From NCBI RefSeq assembly GCF_035621355.1, contig NZ_CP141769.1, forward strand, positions 1,674,001-1,738,000: DNA of 64,000 bases. The letters are read 5' to 3'. The stretch is from Thiobacillus sp. SCUT-2. Its GTDB lineage: Bacteria > Pseudomonadota > Gammaproteobacteria > Burkholderiales > Thiobacillaceae. The translations under genes and the position numbers were made by a program. Positions 44,238-52,669 of the stretch are shown piece by piece. The first letter of the stretch is position 1. Each line of letters opens with the position of its first letter. The notes below the pieces were generated by a model. That model was not told the origin of the DNA and searched no databases. It saw nothing but the letters and a program-made list of their open reading frames with translations.

Positions 44238-45014
44238 ATGAATCCACGAGCGCTTGCCCGCCGACTGGCGATGATGGCCATGTTGGGCGTCGTGCCGCCG
44301 GGCGCCCACGCCGCGCCGGATGAAATCCAGGTCTATACGGAAGAGATGGACGACCCGGGAGCGTTCGGCCTGGAACTGCACGTCAATTACGTCCCCGACG
44401 GCAAGCGCGAACCGAGCTATCCGGGCGAAATGCTGTCCAATCACCGGCTGCAGGTCACGCCCGAGTTTTCCTACGGCGTGACCAAGAGCCTGGAAGCCGG
44501 GCTCTACCTCCCCGTCGCGATGAGCGGCGACGGCGAGCTTTACGCAAACGGCCTGCGCCTGCGCCTGAAATACATCGCCCCGCGCGCCGAAGACGCGCAC
44601 TTCTTCTGGGGGATGAACGTCGAGCTGGGGTATTCCTCGCACCGGGTTTCGGAAAGCGCGATGGCGCTCGAACTGCGGCCGATCATCGGGTACCGCGACG
44701 AGCGCTGGCTGCTCAGCTTCAACCCGATTCTCGATACGGACCTGTCCACCAACGTCAGCCGGAAGTCCAACTTCGAGCCGGCGTTGAAAGTGACGCACAG
44801 CGTCATTCCCGGCATCCGCGCCGGGTTCGAATACTATGGCGAATACGGACCGATCGACCGCCTCCTGCCCGCGCCGGGCCTCACCCATACCCTCTATGGC
44901 GTGATGGACGTGGACTTGAACGGCCTGGACGTCAACTTCGGCATCGGGCACGGACTGCAGAACGCGGAGGATCAATGGATCGCGAAAGCGATCATCGCGT
45001 TTCCCTTCAAATGA
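44238..45014 (+). CDS. exported beta-barrel-like protein, probably Fur-regulated
   Basis: 258 residues. A signal peptide (about 1-26, ending GAHA) is followed by alternating strands with aromatic girdles (FGLELHVNYVPDG; LRLRLKYIAPRA; MNVELGYSSHRV) and a C-terminal KAIIAFPFK ending in an aromatic-Lys, consistent with a small outer-membrane barrel. It resembles the conserved 'outer membrane protein' group with phenol-degradation MetA-like folds, but I do not recognise a family. The ribosome-binding site is AAGGGAGT. The Fur box suggests induction in iron limitation. Confidence 0.7.
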   Translation: MNPRALARRLAMMAMLGVVPPGAHAAPDEIQVYTEEMDDPGAFGLELHVNYVPDGKREPSYPGEMLSNHRLQVTPEFSYGVTKSLEAGLYLPVAMSGDGELYANGLRLRLKYIAPRAEDAHFFWGMNVELGYSSHRVSESAMALELRPIIGYRDERWLLSFNPILDTDLSTNVSRKSNFEPALKVTHSVIPGIRAGFEYYGEYGPIDRLLPAPGLTHTLYGVMDVDLNGLDVNFGIGHGLQNAEDQWIAKAIIAFPFK

Positions 45015-45272
45015 CGCGGCGAGGCCGGGAATTCCCGATGCCACGTGATGGCCGCGGATTGTTGCCGCAGTCCATCGCCCGCTGCTGCGCGAGTCGGCAC
45101 GCGATCGGAAGCTCGCCTTCAGCACGGCTCCGGGAAAAGCTTCGATTCCGTCGCGGGCGTTTTGTTCTACACTGCTTAGCCTCATCGGATCCCGTCCGGA
45201 CGCACCGACTGCCTCAGGCCGGCGCGGACAGACGCATCGGCATCCGCGCGAAAATTTTGGGTGGATCTGCGA
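45015..45272. other. gap without a recognised feature
   Basis: This 258-base stretch has no supportable reading frame, RNA or hairpin that I can see. Base composition becomes more even towards 45170, where a promoter for the next gene could lie, for example around TTCTACAC. Confidence 0.5.
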
Positions 45273-45635
45273 ATGGAAGCTGAACGAAGCATGGGTGCAT
45301 CTGACCGAACCCTCACCGGAAGACATCTTGTCGCGCTGCTGTTCCCCCTCGTATTGGGCGGCTGTGCAAGCAATCTGATCGAGGTGCGGAAGGGATCCGA
45401 ACAGGTCGCCGTTGCCGAGGCGAACGCCGTGGATCAATGCAAGCGGGTGGGAACGACGACGGTCAGCGTGCTCGCCGAAGTCGGCTTCATCAGTCGCGGC
45501 GTCGCCAACGTCGATGCCAACCTGCTGCAACTGGCACGCAACGAGGCGGTGAGCCAGGGCGGGGACACGATCGTGCCGGGCGCCCGTCCCGAGATCGGCA
45601 AGCGCACGTTTGCGATCTACAAATGCCGCCCCTGA
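45273..45635 (+). CDS. small lipoprotein, DUF4156-like
   Basis: 120 residues from the ATG at 45273; an ATG 18 bases later and a GTG 12 bases earlier are alternatives. The lipobox PLVLGGC gives lipidated C31. The mature part (SVLAEVGFISRGVANVDANL and NEAVSQGGDTIV, ending FAIYKC) matches small DUF4156 lipoproteins of unknown role. Three further cysteines could form a disulfide. It is probably anchored in the outer membrane. Confidence 0.75.
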   Translation: MEAERSMGASDRTLTGRHLVALLFPLVLGGCASNLIEVRKGSEQVAVAEANAVDQCKRVGTTTVSVLAEVGFISRGVANVDANLLQLARNEAVSQGGDTIVPGARPEIGKRTFAIYKCRP

Positions 45636-45784
45636 AGGCGGCATGGACCCGCGCCCTGATTGGCGCCGCGGCCGAGCTGCATCGTTGACCCGAACGCAGC
45701 TTGATTCCGGGAAGAACCATGCAGCCGGCAGTCGGGGCGCCGACCGGCCGCTTTGCCATCGAGTCGAATGACGGGGAGTTCGCG

Positions 45785-46270
45785 ATGAGAACAATCGGCC
45801 TGCTTTTCCTTCTGGCCTCGCTGCCGGCCGCTGCAGAATCGGAAATCTCGGGAACGGCCCACGTCATCGACGGCAACACGATCGAGATCGGCGCACACGG
45901 GCATGCGGCTGTGCTGCGCCTGGCGGGCATCGCGGCGCCGGAGGCGGGGCAGCCGGGCGCCGACGACGCCGCAGCCTTTCTCGAGCAATACGCGGAATCG
46001 GAACCCGTGCACTGCACACTCGACGGCGCCCAATACCGGGACCACGCACTGGCCACGTGCTACCTGGCCGGGCGCGATATCGCCGCCGCCCTCGTCAGGG
46101 CCGGACTTGCGCGCGATTGCCCCGCCTTCTCGAATGGCAGGTATTGGGCGATCGAACGGCCCGAGGCGCAGAAGCTTCCGCTGCCGAGGGACTGCGAAGG
46201 CGGCGAATCGTCGAGGCAGGTACAAGTCCCCACCCTCTCTTCGCCTCGACGCTCGACGCGTCGTCAATAG
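45785..46270 (+). CDS. exported nuclease-fold (SNase/TNase) protein, probably inactive
   Basis: 161 residues from the ATG with GGGGAG upstream; signal peptide MRTIGLLFLLASLPAAA. The fold is that of staphylococcal nuclease: GTAHVIDGNTIEIG, LRLAGIAAPEAGQ, then QYRDHALATCYLAGRDIAAALVRAGLA split by family spacing. The Ca-ligand aspartates of IDGDT and GIDAPE are Asn and Ala here, although the Arg of RLAGI and the Glu of APE remain. Loss of two metal ligands suggests no nuclease activity. Four cysteines may form disulfides. Confidence 0.78.
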   Translation: MRTIGLLFLLASLPAAAESEISGTAHVIDGNTIEIGAHGHAAVLRLAGIAAPEAGQPGADDAAAFLEQYAESEPVHCTLDGAQYRDHALATCYLAGRDIAAALVRAGLARDCPAFSNGRYWAIERPEAQKLPLPRDCEGGESSRQVQVPTLSSPRRSTRRQ

Positions 46271-46324
46271 CCGGGCACCGCGCCTGCAAGACGCGACCGC
46301 TTCAACCAGCAACAGGCCCTGCTG

Positions 46325-46876
46325 TCAGACGTGCGGCGTGACAGGTGGCAGAACCGATGCAGGCGCCGCTTCGACGGTGACGATCTCGAACTGCATCGAG
46401 GCGAGGTCGGCCATGATGTAGGTAGGCGGCGCGCCGACGCCGCCGACGGTGCCCGGGTTGATCAGCCAGGTGTGGCCGCCCCTGACGTTGGCGACCTGGG
46501 AAATGCTCGACTTGTGGTCGTGCCCGCAGCAGACGAGGTCATAGTCGCCCGTGCACGCCAGCGCGTGCGCATAGTGCGGGTAGTGCACCAGGAACAGGTT
46601 GCGGTCGGCCAGGGTGAAGGCCGCGTCCTGGCCGTGGTAGCGGATCACGCTGTTGGGCTCGGCGGCGAGCCGCGTCATGTTGTAGAGGTCGCCGGTGTTG
46701 TTGCCGTGGATCACGTGCACCGGCAGCTCATACTTTTGCAGCACGCGCAGCGTGGTCGGCGCGACCACGTCGCCGCAGTGCAACACCGCCTCCGCCCCGT
46801 GCGCCTTGGCGTGCTCGACCGCCGCACCGAGCAGGCGGCGGTTATCGTGGGAGTCGGAGAGGATGCAGACTTTCAT
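46325..46876 (-). CDS. YfcE-type metallophosphoesterase
   Basis: 183 residues. Calcineurin-like motifs are clear: LSDSHDN, HCGDVV, GNNTGD, and CCGHDH near residue 118, with a closing NPGTVGG. YfcE enzymes hydrolyse phosphodiesters in vitro and their natural substrate is unknown. It starts next to the heptamer-repeat element and points the same way as ppa, 132 bases apart. Confidence 0.92.
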   Translation of the reverse strand: MKVCILSDSHDNRRLLGAAVEHAKAHGAEAVLHCGDVVAPTTLRVLQKYELPVHVIHGNNTGDLYNMTRLAAEPNSVIRYHGQDAAFTLADRNLFLVHYPHYAHALACTGDYDLVCCGHDHKSSISQVANVRGGHTWLINPGTVGGVGAPPTYIMADLASMQFEIVTVEAAPASVLPPVTPHV

Positions 46877-46885
46877 GTGTTTGCT

Positions 46886-47011
46886 CTAGGTGTTAGGGGC
46901 CAGGAGCTAGGAATTAGGGGCCTTGTGCGGCTTCGCCGCATTTCATGAATTCACGAGGCGCGGCGAAGCCGCTCATCCCCTAGTCCCTGAATCCTAGCCC
47001 CTAGATCCTAG
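46886..47011. repeat. 126-base inverted element of heptamers around a hairpin
   Basis: Left arm 46886-46920: five gapless heptamers CTAGGTG, TTAGGGG, CCAGGAG, CTAGGAA, TTAGGGG. Right arm 46977-47011: CCCCTAG, TCCCTGA, ATCCTAG, CCCCTAG, ATCCTAG, the reverse complement type. Inside, GCGGCTTCGCCGC (46927-46939) and its perfect inverse (46960-46972) form a 13-pair stem around CATGAATTCACG. The element runs into the end of ppa and supplies its stop codon. The same heptamer occurs before lysC. Confidence 0.85.
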
Positions 47012-47556
47012 AAAGCAGGCTTGTCCGCGGCGTTGCGGTAGCGCTCGACCCCGGCGAGGATTTCGGCGCGGGCTTCCTCGACGCCAGTCCAGCCCTCGAC
47101 CTTGACCCATTTGCCCTTCTCGAGATCCTTGTAGTGCTCGAAGAAGTGGGCGATCTGCTGCAGCAGCAGAGGCTGCAGGTCTTCCGGCTTGTCGACGCCC
47201 TTGTACAGGCCGCACAGCTTGTCCACGGGCACCGCCAGCAGCTTGGCGTCGACGCCGGCTTCGTCGGTCATTTTCAGCATGCCCACGGGGCGGCAGCGCA
47301 CCACCACGCCGGTGATCAACGGAATCGGGGTGATGACCAGCACGTCGACCGGGTCGCCGTCCTCCGACAGGGTGTGCGGGATGTAGCCGTAGTTGCAGGG
47401 ATAGTGCATCGCGGTCGACATGAAGCGGTCGACGAACATGGCGCCCGACTCCTTGTCCACTTCGTACTTGATCGGTTCGCCGTGGGCGGGAATTTCGATG
47501 ATGACATTGAAGTCGTCCGGCAGGTTGCGGCCGGAGCTGACGCGATCGAGGCTCAT
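47008..47556 (-). CDS. ppa: inorganic pyrophosphatase, family I
   Basis: 182 residues, normal length. It hydrolyses PPi and pulls biosynthetic reactions forward. The metal-binding [16 protein letters not shown] (D66, D68, D71), YKxD-equivalent YEVDKESG and the late [14 protein letters not shown] are intact. The stop codon lies inside the last heptamer of the repeat element. It shares a 121-base divergent region with mfd. Confidence 0.97.
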   Translation of the reverse strand: MSLDRVSSGRNLPDDFNVIIEIPAHGEPIKYEVDKESGAMFVDRFMSTAMHYPCNYGYIPHTLSEDGDPVDVLVITPIPLITGVVVRCRPVGMLKMTDEAGVDAKLLAVPVDKLCGLYKGVDKPEDLQPLLLQQIAHFFEHYKDLEKGKWVKVEGWTGVEEARAEILAGVERYRNAADKPAF

Positions 47557-47677
47557 AGCAATTCGGGGATCAAAACGGAAAGCCGGCCATTATACCTGTG
47601 CTCCCCACCCCACGCGCCGCCCCGGACGCCGCCCGGGTGCGCCGGCCCGCCGTTTCTAGGATAATTCGACTTTTTGC

Positions 47678-50600
47678 ATGTTGTTTTCCCCCGCCACCCC
47701 CTCCTCCGGCGACCGGCAGTCCGGGCTTGCCGGCGCCGCCGACGCGCTCTATCTGGCCGAACTGGCGCGCGGCGCCGCGCCGCTGGCGGTGGTGTGCGCA
47801 AGCGCGTGGGATGCCAACCGTCTCGCCGAGGAGCTGCGCTGGTTCGATCCCGGCCTTCGGGTGTGCGCCTTCCCGGACTGGGAGACCCTGCCCTACGATG
47901 CCTTCTCGCCGCATCCCGACCTGATTTCCGAGCGGCTCGCGACGCTCTACCAGATTTCGCGGGGCGAGTTCGACATCGCCGTCGTCGCGCTGTCCACCGC
48001 GCTCTACCGGCTGGCGCCACCATCCTTCCTCGCCGCCCATACCTTCTTCCTCAAGCAGAAGGACCGCCTCGACGAAGCCGCCTTCCGCGCGCAAATGGCG
48101 CTCGGCGGCTACGCCCACGTGAGCCAGGTCTACGCGCCGGGCGAGTTTTCGTTCCGCGGCGGGCTGATCGACCTCTTCCCGATGGGCAGCGCGGTGCCCT
48201 ACCGCATCGACCTGTTCGACAACGAGATCGAGACGATCCGTGCCTTCGACGTCGACACGCAGCGCAGCATCTACCCGGTGAACGAGGTGCGGCTGCTGCC
48301 GGCACGCGAGTTCCCGCTCGACGAGGCCGGCATCACGCGCTTCCGCCAGAATTTCCGCGAGCGTTTCGAGGGCGACCCCTCGAAGTCGAAGCTTTACAAG
48401 GATGTCAGCAACGGCCTCGCACCGGCCGGCATCGAGTACTACCTGCCGCTGTTCTTCGAAGAAACGGCGACGCTGTTCGACTATCTGCCGAAAGCCACCC
48501 GGCTGGTCGCCCACGGCGCGCTCGACCCCGCCGGCCAGGCCTTCTGGGCCGACGCGCAAGGCCGCCATCGTCTGCTGTCCGGCGACAAGGACCGCCCGCT
48601 GCTGCCGCCGGCCGACCTGTTCCTGCCGACGGATGCGTTCTTCGTCCTTGCCAAGAGCTACGACCGGCTCGAGGTCCAGCAGACCGGCGAGGGACTGGCC
48701 CGCCCGGTGCCGCCGATCGCCGTCGACCGCCGCGAGGCGCACCCGGTAGCCAAGCTCCAGTCCTTCGTCGACGGCTTCGCCGGCAAGGTCTTGATCATCG
48801 CCCCCTCGGCCGGGCGCCGCGAGACGCTGCACGAATACCTCGCCGAGCATGGCCTCGACGCCCGGCTCGTCGACAGCTGGGCCGACGCGCTGCCAAGCGG
48901 CGAGCGCATCCTGCCGAGCCGCGTTCTATTGACCCACGGCCCGCTCGCCGAAGGCTTCGTCACCACCGACGGCACCCTCGCCGTCGTCACCGAGACCGAG
49001 CTCTACGCGATCCCGCCGAAGACGCGGCGCGCGCGCGAGGCCCGCGCCACGCAGATCGACAGCCTGCTGCGCGATCTCTCCGAACTCAAGCCCGGCGATC
49101 CCGTGGTGCACGCCCAGTACGGCGTCGGCCAGTACCTCGGCCTCGTCAGCATGGACCTCGGCGACGGCGACACCGAATTCCTGCAGCTCGAATACGCCAA
49201 GGGCGACAAGCTCTACGTGCCGGTCGCCAACCTGCACCTGATCTCGCGCTATTCCGGCGCAGGCGAAGGCGAGGTCGCCTTGCACCGCCTCGGCACCGAC
49301 CAGTGGGACAAGGCGCGCCGCCGCGCCATGCAGGCGGCGCGCGATACCGCTGCCGAGCTGCTGAACCTGTACGCGCTGCGCGCGGCACGCGAGGGGCATG
49401 CGTTCAAGTTCTCGCCGCACGACTACGAGGCCTTCGCCGAAGGCTTCGGCTTCGAGGAAACACCCGACCAGGCCGCGGCAATCGCCGCGGTCATGGCCGA
49501 CATGCAGTCGGGCAGGCCGATGGACCGCCTGGTGTGCGGCGACGTCGGCTTCGGCAAGACCGAGGTCGCACTGCGCGCCGCCTTCATGGCAGTGATGGGC
49601 GGCTACCAGGTCGCGGTGCTGGTGCCGACCACGCTTCTCGCCGAGCAGCACTTCAACAACTTCTCCGACCGCTTTTCCCAATGGCCGGTCAAGCTCGCCG
49701 AGCTGTCGCGCTTCAGGACGGCGAAGGAGCAGGCGGCGGCGCTCGAGGCCTTGAAGGATGGCAGGATCGACATCGTCATCGGCACCCACCGGCTGATCCA
49801 GAAGGACGTCAAGTTCGCCCGCCTGGGTCTCGTCATCCTCGACGAGGAGCACCGCTTCGGCGTGCGGCAGAAGGAGCAGCTGAAGGCGCTGCGCGCCGAG
49901 GTCGACGTGCTGACGCTGACCGCGACGCCGATCCCGCGCACGCTGGCGATGTCGCTCGAGGGCATCCGCGACTTCTCGGTCATCGCCACGGCGCCGCAGA
50001 AGCGGCTCGCGGTGAAGACTTTCGTTCAGCCCTTCTCAGGCGGTCTGATCCGCGAGGCCGTGCTGCGGGAACTCAAGCGCGGCGGCCAGGTGTACTTCCT
50101 GCACAACGAGGTCAGCACCATCGAGAACATGCGCGAGCGGCTGGAGAAGCTGCTCCCCGAAGCACGCATCCGCGTCGGCCACGGGCAGATGAGCGAACGC
50201 GAGCTTGAGCAGGTGATGCGGGACTTCTACCAGCAGCGCTACGACATCCTCCTGTGCACCACCATCATCGAGACCGGCATCGACATCCCGACCGCCAACA
50301 CCATCCTCATCAACCGCGCCGACAAGTTCGGCCTGGCACAGCTGCACCAGCTGCGCGGCCGCGTCGGCCGCTCGCACCACCAGGCCTTCGCCTACCTGCT
50401 GGTCGAGGAGGACCGCACGCTGACGCCGCAGGCGAAGAAGCGGCTGGAAGCCATTCAATTGATGGAGGAGCTGGGCTCCGGCTTCCACCTCGCCCGCCAC
50501 GACCTCGAGATCCGCGGCGCTGGCGAAGTGCTCGGCGAGAAACAGAGCGGCGAGATCCTCGAGGTCGGCTTCTCGCTCTACAACGACATGCTGGCCGACG

Positions 50601-51100
50601 CCGTGGCGAGCCTGAAGGCTGGGAAGGAGCCCGACATGAGCCAGCCGCTCGGCGTCGTCTCCGAAATCAACCTGCACCTGCCCGCCCTGCTGCCGGCCGA
50701 CTACTGTCCCGACGTGCACGAGCGGCTGGTGCTGTACAAGCGGCTCGCCAACGCCCACACGGCGGAGGACCTTACCCTGCTGCAGGAGGAACTGATCGAC
50801 CGCTACGGCGCCCTGCCCGACCCGGCACGCGCGCTCCTCGACACCCACCGCCTGCGGCTCGCCGCCAGGCCGCTGGGCATCCTCAAGGTCGACGCGACCG
50901 GCGACAGCATCCTGCTGCAGTTCGTGCCGCAGCCGCCGATCGACCCCGGCCGCATCATCGAGCTCATCCAGACCCGACGCGACATCAAGCTCGCGGGCGA
51001 GAACCGCCTGCGCTGGCAGGTCGCTTCTTCGCGGAGCGCCGGCGCGGCGGTCGAAGCGCGCGCGGCCAATGTGATTACCCTGTTCAACTTGTTGAAGTAA
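47678..51100 (+). CDS. mfd: transcription-repair coupling factor
   Basis: 1140 residues, full length. It removes stalled RNA polymerase and recruits UvrA. Order: UvrB-like domains, the RNA-polymerase-interacting domain (PGDPVVHAQYGVGQYLGL), the translocase with Walker A GDVGFGKT (621-628) and DEEH (722-725), a TRG motif region (GRVGRSHHQAFAYLL) and a C-terminal regulatory domain. All are intact. It is followed by serB after 9 bases. Confidence 0.97.
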   Translation: MLFSPATPSSGDRQSGLAGAADALYLAELARGAAPLAVVCASAWDANRLAEELRWFDPGLRVCAFPDWETLPYDAFSPHPDLISERLATLYQISRGEFDIAVVALSTALYRLAPPSFLAAHTFFLKQKDRLDEAAFRAQMALGGYAHVSQVYAPGEFSFRGGLIDLFPMGSAVPYRIDLFDNEIETIRAFDVDTQRSIYPVNEVRLLPAREFPLDEAGITRFRQNFRERFEGDPSKSKLYKDVSNGLAPAGIEYYLPLFFEETATLFDYLPKATRLVAHGALDPAGQAFWADAQGRHRLLSGDKDRPLLPPADLFLPTDAFFVLAKSYDRLEVQQTGEGLARPVPPIAVDRREAHPVAKLQSFVDGFAGKVLIIAPSAGRRETLHEYLAEHGLDARLVDSWADALPSGERILPSRVLLTHGPLAEGFVTTDGTLAVVTETELYAIPPKTRRAREARATQIDSLLRDLSELKPGDPVVHAQYGVGQYLGLVSMDLGDGDTEFLQLEYAKGDKLYVPVANLHLISRYSGAGEGEVALHRLGTDQWDKARRRAMQAARDTAAELLNLYALRAAREGHAFKFSPHDYEAFAEGFGFEETPDQAAAIAAVMADMQSGRPMDRLVCGDVGFGKTEVALRAAFMAVMGGYQVAVLVPTTLLAEQHFNNFSDRFSQWPVKLAELSRFRTAKEQAAALEALKDGRIDIVIGTHRLIQKDVKFARLGLVILDEEHRFGVRQKEQLKALRAEVDVLTLTATPIPRTLAMSLEGIRDFSVIATAPQKRLAVKTFVQPFSGGLIREAVLRELKRGGQVYFLHNEVSTIENMRERLEKLLPEARIRVGHGQMSERELEQVMRDFYQQRYDILLCTTIIETGIDIPTANTILINRADKFGLAQLHQLRGRVGRSHHQAFAYLLVEEDRTLTPQAKKRLEAIQLMEELGSGFHLARHDLEIRGAGEVLGEKQSGEILEVGFSLYNDMLADAVASLKAGKEPDMSQPLGVVSEINLHLPALLPADYCPDVHERLVLYKRLANAHTAEDLTLLQEELIDRYGALPDPARALLDTHRLRLAARPLGILKVDATGDSILLQFVPQPPIDPGRIIELIQTRRDIKLAGENRLRWQVASSRSAGAAVEARAANVITLFNLLK

Positions 51101-51109
51101 GCGATTGAA

Positions 51110-51946
51110 ATGAATCTTATTGTCCAAGGGAACGACATCCCCACGCCGCACCTCAAGGCGCTTGCCAAGCTGACCGGCGCCGCCGCGATCGAAGCGGTGT
51201 CGCGCACCGCGTTCCGGCTGGTGGCCGCGAACGACGGGCCGCGCGCCGAAGTCGCGGCGTTCTGCGAAGCGAACGCCCTGGACCACGGCTGGGTGCCGGC
51301 CGAGCGCCGCATCCGCGACTTCGGCCTGCTGGTGATGGATATGGATTCGACCCTGATCACCATCGAGTGCATCGACGAAATCGCCGACATGCAAGGGCTG
51401 AAGCCACAGGTTGCGGCGATCACCGAGGCGGCGATGCGCGGCGAGATCGATTTCGCCGAAAGCCTGCGCCGGCGCGTGTCGCTGCTGGAGGGGCTCGACC
51501 AGTCGGCCCTGCAGCGCGTTTACGACGAACGTCTGCAGCTCTCGCCGGGGGCCGAGTTCCTGCTGGCCGCGGCGCGCGCCGCGGGCATCCGGACCCTGCT
51601 GGTATCGGGCGGCTTCACCTTCTTCACCGAACGGCTGAAGCCGCGGCTGGGGCTGGACTTCACCGCGGCCAACACCCTCGAGGTGGCCGGAGGCCGGTTG
51701 ACCGGCCGCGTCCTCGGCACTATCGTCGACGCGCAGGGCAAGGCGGACTGGCTCAACCGCGTGCGCGAGCAGCTTGGCCTGCGCCCGGAGCAGGTCATCG
51801 CCATGGGCGACGGCGCCAACGACCTCAAGATGATGGCGCAAGCCGGCATCAGCATCGCCTACCGGGCCAAGCCGGTGGTCAGGACACAGGCGAGCTATGC
51901 ACTGAACCATGTCGGCCTCGACGGGGTCATTCCACTGCTCGGCTGA
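51110..51946 (+). CDS. serB: phosphoserine phosphatase
   Basis: 278 residues. It makes serine from phosphoserine, a HAD phosphatase. The nucleophile motif is DMDSTLI (D77, acid D79), motif II is LLVSGGFTF and motif III-IV are GDGANDLKMMAQAGISIAY. An N-terminal ACT-like domain of about 70 residues precedes the core, as in proteobacterial SerB. It lies 9 bases after mfd, so it is probably part of that transcript. Confidence 0.95.
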   Translation: MNLIVQGNDIPTPHLKALAKLTGAAAIEAVSRTAFRLVAANDGPRAEVAAFCEANALDHGWVPAERRIRDFGLLVMDMDSTLITIECIDEIADMQGLKPQVAAITEAAMRGEIDFAESLRRRVSLLEGLDQSALQRVYDERLQLSPGAEFLLAAARAAGIRTLLVSGGFTFFTERLKPRLGLDFTAANTLEVAGGRLTGRVLGTIVDAQGKADWLNRVREQLGLRPEQVIAMGDGANDLKMMAQAGISIAYRAKPVVRTQASYALNHVGLDGVIPLLG

Positions 51947-51961
51947 GCCGGCGCAACGGGC

Positions 51962-51988
51962 TAAAGAATGCGCGCGGGATGCCGATAA
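51962..51988 (+). promoter_or_regulatory. sigma-28 (FliA) promoter of flgM
   Basis: TAAAGAAT, an 11-base spacer and GCCGATAA. This matches the FliA consensus TAAAGTTT-N11-GCCGATAA at 14 of 16 positions, with the exact spacing. It is 55 bases upstream of the flgM ATG and about 15 after the serB stop. FliA control of flgM is a known feedback: FlgM is the anti-FliA factor. Confidence 0.88.
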
Positions 51989-52042
51989 ACCATTAAGCCC
52001 AGAAAGCGTCAAGAACTCGAACAACCGCGACCAGGATTCCCC

Positions 52043-52351
52043 GTGAAAATCGACAAGCGCATCACCCCTCCCGCCTCCGCCAAAGTCTCCTCCGCCAAGG
52101 GCAAGGGGGCGGGCAAAGCGTCCGCTCCCGCCGCCGGCGGCGGCGATTCCTTGACGCTGACCGAATCGAGCTCCCGCATCCGCACCCTGGAGTCGCAGTT
52201 GGCCTCGGTCGACGTGACCGATGCCGGCAAGGTCGAGTCGGTCAAGGCTGCGCTCGCCAATGGCACCTTCGCCGTCGACGCGGAGGTGGTGGCCGACCGC
52301 CTGATCGACCACACCAAGGAGGCCCTGCGCAAGCGCCCGCGCAAGAAGTAA
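52043..52351 (+). CDS. flgM: anti-sigma-28 factor FlgM
   Basis: 102 residues, the family length. The N-terminal half is low-complexity and Ser/Ala/Gly/Lys-rich, expected to be disordered. The C-terminal helices (RIRTLESQLASVDVTDAGKV; VKAALANGTFAVDAEVVADR) carry the FliA-binding FlgM pattern, including the 'VxxVKxALxxGxFxVD' motif. FlgM holds FliA inactive until it is exported through the flagellum. It stands alone here, without flgA or flgN; flagellar genes must lie elsewhere. Confidence 0.9.
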   Translation: MKIDKRITPPASAKVSSAKGKGAGKASAPAAGGGDSLTLTESSSRIRTLESQLASVDVTDAGKVESVKAALANGTFAVDAEVVADRLIDHTKEALRKRPRKK

Positions 52352-52373
52352 GGTTTTTCCGAGCATACCCGAG

Positions 52374-52406
52374 GCCCGCGGCTCATGCCCGCGGGCTTTT
52401 GTTTTT
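52374..52406 (+). terminator. rho-independent terminator after flgM
   Basis: GCCCGCGG and CCGCGGGC form an 8-pair stem with a 7-base loop. It is followed by TTTTGTTTTT. It lies 22 bases after the flgM stop. Confidence 0.88.
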
Positions 52407-52449
52407 CAGCTGGAATAGAATTGGGGCTGAAACGAGCGAGGTGCCCCAA

Positions 52450-52659
52450 ATGAGCGAAATCGTCCTTACCGTAACCGGCATGACCTGCGGCGGCTGCGTC
52501 AACAGCGTGCATCGCGTGCTGACCGCGCTGCCCGGCGTGCAGCACGCCGACGTCACCCTGACGCCCGGACAGGCGCGCGTGACCTACGATCCCGCCCGGG
52601 TCGACCGGGCCGCGATGGCGAAGGCCATCGTCGACGCCGGCTTCGGCGTAGGCGACTGA
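52450..52659 (+). CDS. heavy-metal-associated (CopZ-like) protein
   Basis: 69 residues from an ATG with GAGG upstream; a longer frame upstream is not plausible. The single HMA domain carries GMTCGGC (C13 and C16) in a betaalphabetabetaalphabeta fold. Such proteins ferry copper or other soft metals to P-type ATPases; no transporter is adjacent, so the metal partner is unknown. It has its own short leader after the flgM terminator. The convergent GGDEF-EAL gene ends 11 bases beyond it. Confidence 0.93.
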   Translation: MSEIVLTVTGMTCGGCVNSVHRVLTALPGVQHADVTLTPGQARVTYDPARVDRAAMAKAIVDAGFGVGD

Positions 52660-52669
52660 GGCCTCGGCC

